This document shows, one piece after another, positions 42,521 through 52,574 of a DNA stretch of 64,000 nt (its first letter is position 1; the number at the start of each line of letters is the position of its first letter). The notes beneath the pieces are model-generated. The model ran no database searches and was not told where the DNA came from. It saw nothing but the letters and a program-made list of their open reading frames with translations. The position numbers and the translations under genes were made by a program. This DNA is from Nocardioides dongkuii. Its GTDB lineage: Bacteria; Actinomycetota; Actinomycetes; Propionibacteriales; Nocardioidaceae. The stretch lies in NCBI RefSeq assembly GCF_014127485.1, contig NZ_CP059903.1:372001-436000 (forward strand), in the 5' to 3' direction.

Positions 42521-43886
42521 GGCGGGGGCGCCGGCGCCGGAGCACGACGGCGCCGAGCAGCACCAGGCCGAGCACCGACCCCCCGACGACCAGGCCCCAC
42601 CGAGTGATGCTCCAGGGCCAGTCCGGCTCGGGGCGCTCGACCGTCGGCCGCTCGCGCGTCACCAGGTCGGTGGCCACGCTGAGGGCGGGGACGCCGGCGT
42701 CGACCGCCCCGACCACGGCGTACGACGGCCGGTCGCCGACCCCGAGGAGCACCAGGTCGCTCGGCCCCGCGCGTCCACCGGTCAGGTCGCCTCCGCTGGA
42801 GGCACGTGCCAGCAGGTGCTCCTCGTCGACCCAGCCGAGGGGCACGAGGTCACCGCCGGCGACCTCAGGGTGCAGAGGCGTCCGGGTGGTGTCCCCACCG
42901 TGACGAAACACGGTGTACCGACCATTCTCGAGGCCCACCCGCACGTCCAGCACGTCCTCCCCACGCAGCTCGGCATCCTTCGAGAACGACCCTCCTACCC
43001 GGAGCGGCACGCGGGACGGCTCCGTCGCGCCCGGCGGCAGGTCCAGCATCCGGCTGTCGCCGACCACCACCACCCGGCCGTCGTCGCCGACCGCCCAGGA
43101 CAGCAGCGCGTTGCCGCGCGGCACCGGGAGCGGCTCGGACGTGGTCGCCCCCGGCGCGATCCGGCCGCCGACCTCCGTCTTGCCCCCCATCTCGAACTGG
43201 GTCCAGGACGCCATCTGGTCGCCGCGCCACACCAGCCACTCTCCCGCGGGCGACCAGTCGATCCAGGTCACCAGGACGCCTTCGCCGCCCGGGACAGGGA
43301 CCTCGCGGACGTCGCCGGTCTCGAGGTCCAGCACCCGGATGCCGCTCGGGACGCGTCGCCGCGCGGCCTCCGGCCCGATCGTCGCCCACGCGTAGGCGAG
43401 CTGTCGGCCGTCGGGGGAGAGCGCGAGGCCCGGCGCGGTGGCCGCGACGGTGGTCCAGAAGTCGTTCCCGACGAATCCGGGCAGGTCGAGCAGGTGGTAG
43501 GCGCCATCCTCGGCGCCGACGACCACCGGGAGGCCCTCCTCCATGACGTACGCCGCGGCCGCCCGGCCGACGGCCACGTCGGACTCCACCCGGTCACTGG
43601 TCCACGACTCGTCGTCCCCCCCGCGCTCGGCGAGCCGGGCCGGCACCGCGTGGATCCGGTCCGGGACGCCGGGCCCCGCCGTACGCTCCGCCACCGGGGG
43701 ACTCCCTCCCTCCGGGAGCCAGACCACCAGACCGCCGAGGAGCGCGACCCCTGCGACCCACGCCACCACTGCGGCCGCCCGGACGCGGCGCCGCGACCGG
43801 GTCGCCCGCGCCCACGTGTCGGCGGGCACGTCTGCCACCGGGGCCGCCTCGGCGACCCGGCCCAGTTCCTCGCGCAGCCGGCTCAT
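42516..43886 (-). CDS. Membrane-anchored beta-propeller-like sensor, probable anti-sigma partner
   Basis: A 456-residue protein: cytoplasmic N-terminus of about 35 residues, a membrane segment at about 36-57, a large outer domain with repeated strand motifs (LALSPDGRQLAYAWA, IDWSPAGEWLVWRG, LLSWAVGDDGRVVVVGD) typical of beta-propellers, and a second membrane segment at about 430-450. Its start overlaps the sigma factor gene (ATGA), the usual setting of anti-sigma or sigma-linked membrane proteins. No ZAS zinc motif (HxxxCxxC) is present, so the mode of control would be unconventional. Confidence 0.7.
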   Translation of the reverse strand: MSRLREELGRVAEAAPVADVPADTWARATRSRRRVRAAAVVAWVAGVALLGGLVVWLPEGGSPPVAERTAGPGVPDRIHAVPARLAERGGDDESWTSDRVESDVAVGRAAAAYVMEEGLPVVVGAEDGAYHLLDLPGFVGNDFWTTVAATAPGLALSPDGRQLAYAWATIGPEAARRRVPSGIRVLDLETGDVREVPVPGGEGVLVTWIDWSPAGEWLVWRGDQMASWTQFEMGGKTEVGGRIAPGATTSEPLPVPRGNALLSWAVGDDGRVVVVGDSRMLDLPPGATEPSRVPLRVGGSFSKDAELRGEDVLDVRVGLENGRYTVFRHGGDTTRTPLHPEVAGGDLVPLGWVDEEHLLARASSGGDLTGGRAGPSDLVLLGVGDRPSYAVVGAVDAGVPALSVATDLVTRERPTVERPEPDWPWSITRWGLVVGGSVLGLVLLGAVVLRRRRPRR

Positions 43887-44386
43887 GCCCGGTCCTGCAC
43901 GAGCTCGGCGAGATCCGGAGCGAGCGTGCGCAGCCGCGCCAGCGCCTGGCGGCCGATCGACTTCACGGTGCCCGCACCGATCCCCAGCTCAGCGGCGGTC
44001 TGGACCTCGGTCAGGTCCTCGAAGTAGCGCAGCACCAGCACGGTGCGCTGCCGGGTGGTGAGCCGGGCGAGGGCCTGCTCCAGGGTCAGGCGCAGATCCG
44101 TGTCGGGCGCGCTCGCCGCCGCGTCGTACGACCCCAGCGCCGTCTCGCGGAGCTTCCGTTGCCGCCACCAGGAGACGTTCTGGGTGTACAGGATGCGTCG
44201 GACGTAAGGGTCCGGGTCACCCTCGATCCGGTGCCAGGCCTTGGCGGCCTTGAAGAGCGCTGTCTGCACGAGGTCCTCCGCCAGGTGAGCGTCCCCGGTG
44301 AGGAGGTACGCCGTCCGCGAGAGGGCGGGGGTGCGCGCGACGACGTACGCACGGAAGTCGTTCTCCGCGGTCGTGCCAGCCGGCAT
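43883..44386 (-). CDS. SigE-family (actinobacterial type) ECF RNA polymerase sigma factor
   Basis: A 167-residue ECF sigma factor. The sigma-2 region at about 10-75 includes GDAHLAEDLVQTALFKAAKAW and the WWRQRK segment; sigma-4 at about 105-160 has LTEVQTAAELGIGAGTVKSIGRQALARL as helix-turn-helix (motif shown in part: AELGIGAGTVKS). Matches the small 'SigE family' sigma factors common in actinobacteria. Overlaps the membrane protein gene by 4 bases. No self-promoter was identified upstream. Confidence 0.9.
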   Translation of the reverse strand: MPAGTTAENDFRAYVVARTPALSRTAYLLTGDAHLAEDLVQTALFKAAKAWHRIEGDPDPYVRRILYTQNVSWWRQRKLRETALGSYDAAASAPDTDLRLTLEQALARLTTRQRTVLVLRYFEDLTEVQTAAELGIGAGTVKSIGRQALARLRTLAPDLAELVQDRA

Positions 44387-44453
44387 CCCGACCCCCTCTC
44401 ATCCCTGAGGACGCAGGAACGGGCGGATCCGGGGGTCAGTCCGCGGAAGATTC

Positions 44454-44509
44454 GCCCAACTCAACGGTGAGGGAGGCCCAACTCAACGGTGAGGCAGGCC
44501 CAACTCAAC
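44454..44509 (-). repeat. Three 22-bp repeats (cluster 3) after crp
   Basis: Exact cores on the minus strand begin at 44509, 44487 and 44465 (each 22 bp apart), starting 8 bases past the crp stop codon and in sense orientation to crp. With three exact copies, TGA appears in all three frames of the crp strand. Confidence 0.95.
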
Positions 44510-44517
44510 GGTGGGGG

Positions 44518-45195
44518 TCAGCGGGCGCGGCGGGACATCCGCTCGACGTCCATGATCACGACCGAGCGGGGCTCGAGGCGCAGCCAGCCGCGGGAGGCGA
44601 AGTCGGCGAGCGCCTTGTTGACCGTCTCGCGGGAGGCGCCGACCAGCTGGGCGAGCTCCTCCTGGGTGAGGTCGTGGTGCACGTGCACGCCGTCGTCGGC
44701 GGTGCGGCCGAAGCGGTCGGCGAGGTCGAGGAGCGCCTTGGCGACGCGGCCGGGGACGTCGGAGAACACCAGGTCGGCGACGACGTCGTTGGCCTTGCGG
44801 AGCCGGCCGGCGAGCTGGGTGAGCAGGCCGCGGGCGACGACCGGGCGGCCCTCGAGCCAGCGCAGCAGGTCCTCGTGGGAGAGCGAGGCGAACGCCGCGT
44901 CGGTGACGGCGGTGACGGTCGCCGAGCGCGGGCCGGGGTCGAAGAGCGACAGCTCGCCGAACATCTGGCCGGGGCCGAGGATCGCGAGGAGGTTCTCGCG
45001 GCCGTCGGAGGAGGTGCGGCCGAGCTTCACCTTGCCGTCGAGGACGATGTAGAGCTTGTCGCCCGAGTCGCCTTCGTGGAAGAGCACATCGCCCCGGCGG
45101 AGGCGGCTCTCGGTCATCGAGGCGCGCAGCGCGGTGGCCGCCTCGTCGTCGAGGGCGCTGAACAGCGGCGCCTGACGCAGTACGTCGTTGTCCAC
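44518..45195 (-). CDS. crp: Crp/Fnr-family transcription regulator (cAMP receptor protein)
   Basis: A 225-residue regulator, the same size as mycobacterial Crp (Rv3676). N-terminal cyclic-nucleotide domain at about 10-125 with FGELSLFDPGPRSATVTA as the phosphate-binding cassette; C-terminal winged helix at about 150-220 with LTQEELAQLVGASRETVNK (recognition helix). GTG start at 45195 is preceded by GAGGAGGAGG; an upstream ATG at 45261 lacks a site and would add 22 unrelated residues. Divergent from nth. Confidence 0.93.
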   Translation of the reverse strand: MDNDVLRQAPLFSALDDEAATALRASMTESRLRRGDVLFHEGDSGDKLYIVLDGKVKLGRTSSDGRENLLAILGPGQMFGELSLFDPGPRSATVTAVTDAAFASLSHEDLLRWLEGRPVVARGLLTQLAGRLRKANDVVADLVFSDVPGRVAKALLDLADRFGRTADDGVHVHHDLTQEELAQLVGASRETVNKALADFASRGWLRLEPRSVVIMDVERMSRRAR

Positions 45196-45326
45196 GGGTC
45201 CTCCTCCTCGGGCCCTCACCTGCGCAGGGGCGTCCTCGTTGAATCCTAGCCAGTGGTCCATCTCACAGGCGACACCGACCCCAGCGAGTCGCCCCGGCCG
45301 AGGCTCGACCTGTCCGTGCCCGGCCG

Positions 45327-45332
45327 TACGCT
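45327..45332 (+). promoter_or_regulatory. -10 box TACGCT of nth (leaderless)
   Basis: TACGCT is followed by 6 bases and the GTG at 45339. A possible -35, TCGACC, lies 16 bases upstream at 45305. Confidence 0.5.
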
Positions 45333-45338
45333 GGGGGG

Positions 45339-46043
45339 GTGCCCGCCGACGAGACGCCGACGAGTCTGGTACGCCGCGCCCGCAAGATCGACCGGGTGCT
45401 CGCCCAGACCTACCCCGACGCTCGCTGCGAGCTCGACTTCGACGACCCCTTCCAGCTGCTGGTGGTCACGGTGCTCTCGGCGCAGACCACCGACAAGCGG
45501 GTCAACGCCGTGCGGCCGAGGCTGTTCGCGGCCTATCCCGACGCCCAGGCGATGGCCGCCGCCGACCGCGCGACCCTCGAGGGCATCGTCGGCCCGCTCG
45601 GGTTCTTCCGGGCCAAGACGGAGTCCCTGCTCAAGCTTAGCGCCGCGCTCGTCGAGGACCACGGTGGTGAGGTGCCGCCCCGGCTCGCCGACCTGGTCAA
45701 GCTGCCCGGCGTGGGCCGCAAGACCGCCAACGTGGTCCTGGGCAACGCGTTCGGCATCCCCGGCATCACCGTCGACACCCACTTCGGTCGGCTCGCCCGC
45801 CGGTTCGGGTGGACCGAGGAGACCGACCCGGTCAAGGTCGAGCACGCGGTCGGCGCGCTGTTCCCGAAGCGCGACTGGACGATGCTCAGCCACCACCTGA
45901 TCTGGCACGGCCGGCGCGTCTGCCACAGCCAGAAGCCCGCCTGCGGCGCCTGCCCGGTCGCGCGCTGGTGCCCGGCGTACGGCGCGGGCCCGACCGACCC
46001 CGACGAGGCCGCCAAGCTCGTGAAGACCGAGGGGCGCGCATGA
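45339..46043 (+). CDS. nth: Endonuclease III (DNA glycosylase/AP lyase)
   Basis: A 234-residue base-excision repair enzyme that removes oxidised pyrimidines. Helix-hairpin-helix [15 protein letters not shown] with catalytic Lys128, catalytic Asp146 in VDTHFGRL, and a [4Fe-4S] cluster motif C-x6-C-x2-C-x5-C near the C-terminus ([17 protein letters not shown]). All key residues are present. Overlaps the thioredoxin gene start (ATGA). Confidence 0.96.
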   Translation: MPADETPTSLVRRARKIDRVLAQTYPDARCELDFDDPFQLLVVTVLSAQTTDKRVNAVRPRLFAAYPDAQAMAAADRATLEGIVGPLGFFRAKTESLLKLSAALVEDHGGEVPPRLADLVKLPGVGRKTANVVLGNAFGIPGITVDTHFGRLARRFGWTEETDPVKVEHAVGALFPKRDWTMLSHHLIWHGRRVCHSQKPACGACPVARWCPAYGAGPTDPDEAAKLVKTEGRA

Positions 46044-46654
46044 GGCGCCGGCTCGCGGCGGCCGCCGCCGGCCTGCTGGTCGTGCTCACCGCGTGCACCG
46101 AGACCGACAGCGGCGCGCGACCTGCGGACTCCTCCGGGACCGGCGTGTCGCGGGTCGACGTCGACACCCCGGAGCTGCGCGAGGCCAAGGCCGTGATCGG
46201 CGTCGAGGAGTGCGCCCCCGGCCGGGGCGAGGACGGCGCCCTGCCGGCGGTCACGCTGGCCTGCTTCGGCGGCGGGCCCCCGGTCGACCTGTCCACCCTC
46301 GAGGGCCCGCTGGTGCTGAACTTCTGGCAGGCCGCCTGCGGGCCGTGCCGCGAGGAGATGCCCGCGCTGCAGGAGTTCCACGAGCAGCACGGCCACGAGG
46401 TGCCGGTGATCGGCATCGACTTCCTCGACGTCGCACCGGACGCCGCCATGGAGCTCGTCGAGGAGACCGGGGCGACCTACCCGCTGCTGGCCGACCCGGG
46501 CGGCGAGCTCCAGGCCACGGAGCTGCGGCCACGCGGCCTGCCGACGTTCGTCTTCCTCGCCGCCGACGGCGAGGTCACGATGACCGCCGGCGGCGTGGAG
46601 TCCTCCGACGAGCTGGTCGACCTGGTGCGCGAGCACCTCGGGGTCGACCTGTGA
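46040..46654 (+). CDS. TlpA/ResA-like thioredoxin-fold lipoprotein
   Basis: A 204-residue exported disulfide reductase-like protein. Lipoprotein signal with lipobox LTAC (lipidated Cys19); active site WQAACGPC (Cys100, Cys103); cis-Pro loop RGLPTFVF. Two more cysteines (Cys58 and Cys75) lie before the active site. Likely reduces or isomerises extracytoplasmic disulfides, for instance in MarP encoded two genes downstream. Corresponds to Rv3673c. ATG overlaps the nth stop. Confidence 0.9.
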   Translation: MRRRLAAAAAGLLVVLTACTETDSGARPADSSGTGVSRVDVDTPELREAKAVIGVEECAPGRGEDGALPAVTLACFGGGPPVDLSTLEGPLVLNFWQAACGPCREEMPALQEFHEQHGHEVPVIGIDFLDVAPDAAMELVEETGATYPLLADPGGELQATELRPRGLPTFVFLAADGEVTMTAGGVESSDELVDLVREHLGVDL

Positions 46655-47367
46655 CGCTGCCGGAGTGGCTGCTCCCGGTCCGGGACGCAGCCGCCACGAT
46701 CGAGGCCGAGCACCTGACCCGCTTCGTGCCGCCCGCCGGGTCCGCCACCCGCACCGGCGCGGTGCTGATCCTCTTCAGCGAGGGCCCCTCCGGCGGTGAG
46801 GTGCTGCTCACCGAGCGCGCCCACGACATGCGGTCCCACCCCGGCCAGGTCTCCTTCCCCGGTGGGGCGGTCGACCCCGGCGAGACCCTCGTCGAGGCCG
46901 CGCTCCGCGAGGCCGAGGAGGAGGTGGGCGTCGTCCCCGCCTCGGTCGAGGTGTTCGGCTCGCTGCCCGAGCTGTGGCTGCCGCCGAGCAACTTCGCGGT
47001 CACCCCCGTGCTCGGCTGGTGGCACGACCCCGGCGACGTCGGCGTGGTGAGCCGCGCCGAGGTGCACGCGATCCACCACGCGCCGATCGACGAGCTGCTC
47101 GACCCCGACCACCGCATCACCGTGCGCCACCCCACCGGCTACACCAGCCCGGGCTTCCTCATCGGCACCGACAAGGACGTCATCCTCTGGGGCTTCACCG
47201 GCGGCATCCTCGCCCGGCTCTTCGACTACCTCGGCTGGACCCGTCCGTGGGACGCCACCCGCGTGCGCGACCTGCCGGCGTACATGCTCGTCGGCGAGTC
47301 CCGCACCCAGCGCAACGCCCGAGCCGGGATGCTGGACATCGAGCACGAGGACGAGGAGCCCGGGTGA
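46651..47367 (+). CDS. Nudix hydrolase of the CoA pyrophosphatase type
   Basis: A 238-residue Nudix enzyme. The upstream CoA-type signature LLTERAHDMRSHPGQVSFPGG runs into the Nudix box GGAVDPGETLVEAALREAEEEVGV (shown in part: REAEEEVG). It probably cleaves CoA or acyl-CoA to 3',5'-ADP and phosphopantetheine. GTG start overlaps the previous stop (GTGA); its stop overlaps marP. Corresponds to Rv3672c. Confidence 0.9.
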   Translation: MTLPEWLLPVRDAAATIEAEHLTRFVPPAGSATRTGAVLILFSEGPSGGEVLLTERAHDMRSHPGQVSFPGGAVDPGETLVEAALREAEEEVGVVPASVEVFGSLPELWLPPSNFAVTPVLGWWHDPGDVGVVSRAEVHAIHHAPIDELLDPDHRITVRHPTGYTSPGFLIGTDKDVILWGFTGGILARLFDYLGWTRPWDATRVRDLPAYMLVGESRTQRNARAGMLDIEHEDEEPG

Positions 47368-48539
47368 ACCTGCTGGACTGGCTCCTCGTCGCGCTCGTGC
47401 TCGCCTACGCCCTCTCCGGCTACTGGCAGGGCTTCATCACCGGCGCCTTCGCCACGGCGGGGCTGCTGCTCGGCGGCCTCTTCGGCGTCTGGCTCGCGCC
47501 GACCGCGCTCGGCGAGGCCGCGCCGTCGCTCTGGGTCTCGCTCGGGGCGCTGTTCATCGTGATCCTGGCGGCCTCGCTCGGCCAGGCGCTCTTCCAGTAC
47601 GTCGGGGCGCGGCTGCGCAGCCGGATCACCTGGCAGCCGATCCGCGCGCTCGACGCGGTCGGCGGCGCCGCCCTGAGCGCGGTCGCCGTGCTCCTGGTCG
47701 CCTGGGCGCTCGGCGTCGCGGTCTCCGGCAGCCGGATCGGGCAGGTGACCCCGCTCGTGCGGGAGTCGCAGGTGCTAGCCAAGGTCAACGGCGTCCTCCC
47801 CGCCGCCGCGCCGAGCGTCCTCGGCGCGTTCAACGACGTCGTCGGCACCGGCTTCTTCCCGCGCTACCTCGAGCCGTTCGCCCCCGAGCGGATCGTCGAG
47901 GTGGCGCCGGGGGACCAGCGGCTCCTCGGCCGGGCGCCGGTGGTGGCGGCGCAGGAGAGCGTGCTCAAGGTGCGCGCCGCCAACCGCTGCGGCCGCGGCG
48001 TCGAGGGCACCGGCTTCCTCTACGCCCAGGACCGGCTGATGACCAACGCCCACGTCGTCGCCGGCGTCGACGACCCCGAGGTGATCCTCGGCGACGTCGC
48101 CGTGCCCGCCACGGTCGTCCTCTACGACTCCCAGCTCGACCTCGCCGTGCTCGCGCTCGACTCCGGTGACCGGCCGGTCCTCGACCTCGACGAGGGCGCC
48201 GGGGCCAAGGACCCGGTCGTCATCCTCGGCTACCCCCAGGACGGCCCGTACGACGCGCAGGCCGGCCGGATCCGGGCCGAGCAGCGGCTGCGCTCGCCGG
48301 ACATCTACGGCGACGGGTCGGTGATCCGCGAGGTGTACTCGCTGCGCGGGCTGGTGCGCCCCGGCAACTCCGGCGGGCCGATCGTGGAGCGCGACGGCGA
48401 CGTGGTCGGCGTGGTGTTCGCCGCCTCGGTCACCGACCAGGAGACCGGCTACGCCCTGACCGCGAGCCAGGTCGGCGCGACCGCCGCCGACGGGGTCACC
48501 CGCCAGGGCGAGGTGTCGACGGGCGACTGCACGGGCTGA
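47364..48539 (+). CDS. marP: MarP-family membrane serine protease
   Basis: A 391-residue protein: four membrane segments of a colicin V production (CvpA) domain at about 1-125, then a periplasmic chymotrypsin-like protease with His230 (TNAHVV), Asp259 (QLDLAV) and Ser336 (PGNSGGP). Cys209 and Cys389 are placed like the disulfide that activates mycobacterial MarP (Rv3671c), a protease needed for acid and oxidative stress survival. GTG start overlaps the Nudix stop. Last gene of the nth operon. Confidence 0.93.
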   Translation: MNLLDWLLVALVLAYALSGYWQGFITGAFATAGLLLGGLFGVWLAPTALGEAAPSLWVSLGALFIVILAASLGQALFQYVGARLRSRITWQPIRALDAVGGAALSAVAVLLVAWALGVAVSGSRIGQVTPLVRESQVLAKVNGVLPAAAPSVLGAFNDVVGTGFFPRYLEPFAPERIVEVAPGDQRLLGRAPVVAAQESVLKVRAANRCGRGVEGTGFLYAQDRLMTNAHVVAGVDDPEVILGDVAVPATVVLYDSQLDLAVLALDSGDRPVLDLDEGAGAKDPVVILGYPQDGPYDAQAGRIRAEQRLRSPDIYGDGSVIREVYSLRGLVRPGNSGGPIVERDGDVVGVVFAASVTDQETGYALTASQVGATAADGVTRQGEVSTGDCTG

Positions 48540-48549
48540 GCCCGACGGG

Positions 48550-48969
48550 TCAGTGCTTGCCCTGCAGCGCGCGGGGGATCTCGCGGCCCTGCTCGATCGC
48601 CTTCTCCGGCGCCTTGACCTGCTTGACCTTCTTGACCCCGACGAACGCCAGCAGCCCGGCGACGGCCACGTAGAGGCCGAAGACGATGAGGAACGCCCAG
48701 TGCAGGCTCAGCCCGCTGCCGTTCCAGTGGATGAAGTAGGCCAGCGAGACCGACAGCATGATGATCGCCAGGACGGCGACGAAGGCGGCGGCGGCGAACA
48801 GCCCGATCCCGATCCCGCCGGCCTTGACGCTGACCTTCAGCTCGCTCTTGGCGAGCTCGATCTCCTTGGAGACCAGCGTCGAGATGTCGCGGCTGGCGTC
48901 GGCGACCAGGCGACCGATGGTGGGGTCGCTGTCGCGGGGGCCGTGGACCGGCTCGGTGGCGGTGGCCAT
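48550..48969 (-). CDS. Phage holin-family / DUF1469-like membrane protein
   Basis: A 139-residue protein with a helical cytoplasmic start (LVADASRDISTLVSKEIELAKSEL, in part), two membrane segments (about 52-78 and 90-114) and a Lys-rich tail. This is the 'putative actinobacterial holin-X, holin superfamily III' layout, common as a chromosomal gene and not a sign of a prophage. Role in envelope maintenance is unknown. Convergent with marP, 10 bases apart. Confidence 0.82.
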   Translation of the reverse strand: MATATEPVHGPRDSDPTIGRLVADASRDISTLVSKEIELAKSELKVSVKAGGIGIGLFAAAAFVAVLAIIMLSVSLAYFIHWNGSGLSLHWAFLIVFGLYVAVAGLLAFVGVKKVKQVKAPEKAIEQGREIPRALQGKH

Positions 48970-49052
48970 GCGTGTTCGTCCCTCTGCTCGGTGCGGATGC
49001 GGTGCTGGGTGCTCTGCTGGTGCTGCGGATGCTGCGGGTGGTCGTGCAGACC

Positions 49053-50381
49053 CTACAAGCCGGACGGGTCCTCCCGGGCGTCCCGCTGCTGGTAGACGTC
49101 CGGTACCCCGTCGCGATCGGCGTCGCGCTGCTCCTTCTCCTGGATGCGCCGGTAGACCTTGTTGCGGCTGCGCAGGACGATCGTCGCGAGCACCGTCGCG
49201 ACCAGCGAGCCGACGAGGACGCCGACCTTCACGTGCTCGTCCTGCGGCGTCCCGGCGCCGTACGCGAGCTCGCCGATGAGCAGCGAGACCGTGAACCCGA
49301 TGCCGGCGAGCATCGCCATCCCGACGACGTCGACCCAGGACAGCTCGTCGTCGAGGTCGGCGCGGGTGAAGGTCGCGAGCAGCCAGGTGGAGCCGCTGAT
49401 GCCGATGGTCTTGCCGACCACCAGCCCCAGCATGATGCCGACCGCCACCGGGTCGGTGAGCGCGTCGCGCAGCCCCTGGAGCCCGCCCACGTCGACCCCC
49501 GCGGCGAAGAACGCGAACACCGGCACCGCGATGCCCGCCGAGATCGGCCGCACCAGGTGCTCGAGGTGCTCGGCGAGGCCGGGTCCGTCGCCGGCGGCCT
49601 GGCGCACGACCGGCACCGTGAAGCCGAGCAGCACGCCCGCCACCGTGGCGTGCACCCCCGACTCGTGCACCAGGGCCCAGGCGACCACGGCCAGCGGCAC
49701 CAGCAGCCACCCGGACCGGATCCGCTTCTGCACGAGCACGGCGAAGGCGGCGATCGGCAGCAGCGCCAGCAGGAGGTACGTCGGGCGCAGCTCGTCGGTG
49801 TAGAAGATCGCGATCACCGTGATGGCGAGCAGGTCGTCGACCACGGCGAGGGTCAGCAGGAACGTACGCAGGCCGGTCGGCAGGTGGGTGCTGATCACGG
49901 CCAGGATCGCGACCGCGAAGGCGATGTCGGTCGCGGTCGGGATCGCCCAGCCGGCGAGGTCCCCGTCGAAGCCGGCGTTCCACGCGACGTACAGCAGGGC
50001 GGGGACGGCCATGCCGCCGACCGCCGCGACCACCGGCAGCGCGGCCCGGCGCGGGTCGCGCAGGTCGCCGGCGACGAACTCCCGCTTGAGCTCGAGGCCG
50101 ACGACGAAGAAGAAGATCGCGAGCAGCCCGTCGGCCGCCCAGGTGCCGAGGGTGAGGTCGAGGTGGAGGGACTCCGGACCCACCCGGAGGTCGCGGAGGT
50201 CGGCGTACGAGCCCGACCAGGCGGTGTTCGCCCAGACGATCGCGACCAGCGCGCCGGCGATCAGCAGCATCCCGCCGGTCGTCTCGGCGCGCAGCACCTC
50301 GGCGATGCGGGAGCTCTCCAGGAAGGAGCCGCGGGAGAAGAGGCGCTGCGGGGTGCGGGGGGTGGGCTCGGGCTGGGTCAT
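49053..50381 (-). CDS. nhaA: Na+/H+ antiporter NhaA
   Basis: A 442-residue antiporter that expels Na+ in exchange for H+. The paired Asp of the ion site are in AVVDDLLAI, the unwound-helix motif [11 protein letters not shown] is present, and [15 protein letters not shown] is a family signature. About 12 membrane segments plus a charged C-terminal tail of about 45 residues, longer than in E. coli. The ATG is close behind GGAGGT (3 bases). Follows acs in the same direction but with its own site. Confidence 0.95.
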   Translation of the reverse strand: MTQPEPTPRTPQRLFSRGSFLESSRIAEVLRAETTGGMLLIAGALVAIVWANTAWSGSYADLRDLRVGPESLHLDLTLGTWAADGLLAIFFFVVGLELKREFVAGDLRDPRRAALPVVAAVGGMAVPALLYVAWNAGFDGDLAGWAIPTATDIAFAVAILAVISTHLPTGLRTFLLTLAVVDDLLAITVIAIFYTDELRPTYLLLALLPIAAFAVLVQKRIRSGWLLVPLAVVAWALVHESGVHATVAGVLLGFTVPVVRQAAGDGPGLAEHLEHLVRPISAGIAVPVFAFFAAGVDVGGLQGLRDALTDPVAVGIMLGLVVGKTIGISGSTWLLATFTRADLDDELSWVDVVGMAMLAGIGFTVSLLIGELAYGAGTPQDEHVKVGVLVGSLVATVLATIVLRSRNKVYRRIQEKEQRDADRDGVPDVYQQRDAREDPSGL

Positions 50382-50480
50382 GGGACCTCCGGGGTCGGCG
50401 GGACGACTGCCGACCAGACTTCCCGGCGCACCACGAACCAGCCTAGCGACCGGGGTCGCCAGGCTGGTCGGTGGTGCGCG

Positions 50481-52460
<1,980 letters not shown>

Positions 52461-52499
52461 GTCGTGCTCCTGGGGGTCGGGTCGGAGGTGGCTCACGCC

Positions 52500-52505
52500 A
52501 CACTA
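52500..52505 (-). promoter_or_regulatory. -10 box TAGTGT of acs
   Basis: On the minus strand TAGTGT lies 39 bases upstream of the acs start at 52460, and leaves only 3 bases before the alternative GTG at 52496, which supports the shorter protein. Confidence 0.45.
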
Positions 52506-52518
52506 GGCGGGAGTTGCG

Positions 52519-52566
52519 GGACGTCGTACGGGTGGGCGGCGATCACCACCCACCCGTACGACGTCC
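52519..52566 (-). terminator. 18-bp perfect hairpin terminator of the acetate symporter operon
   Basis: Arms 52519-52536 and 52549-52566 are exact complements with a 12-base loop, starting 9 bases past the symporter stop codon. No T-run. It insulates acs from the operon upstream. Confidence 0.75.
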
Positions 52567-52574
52567 GGCTCGGG

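Noticed and set aside
48550..48969. Prophage remnant suggested by a holin-like gene
   Set aside because: This holin-family protein is a common chromosomal gene in actinobacteria and no other phage gene is near.
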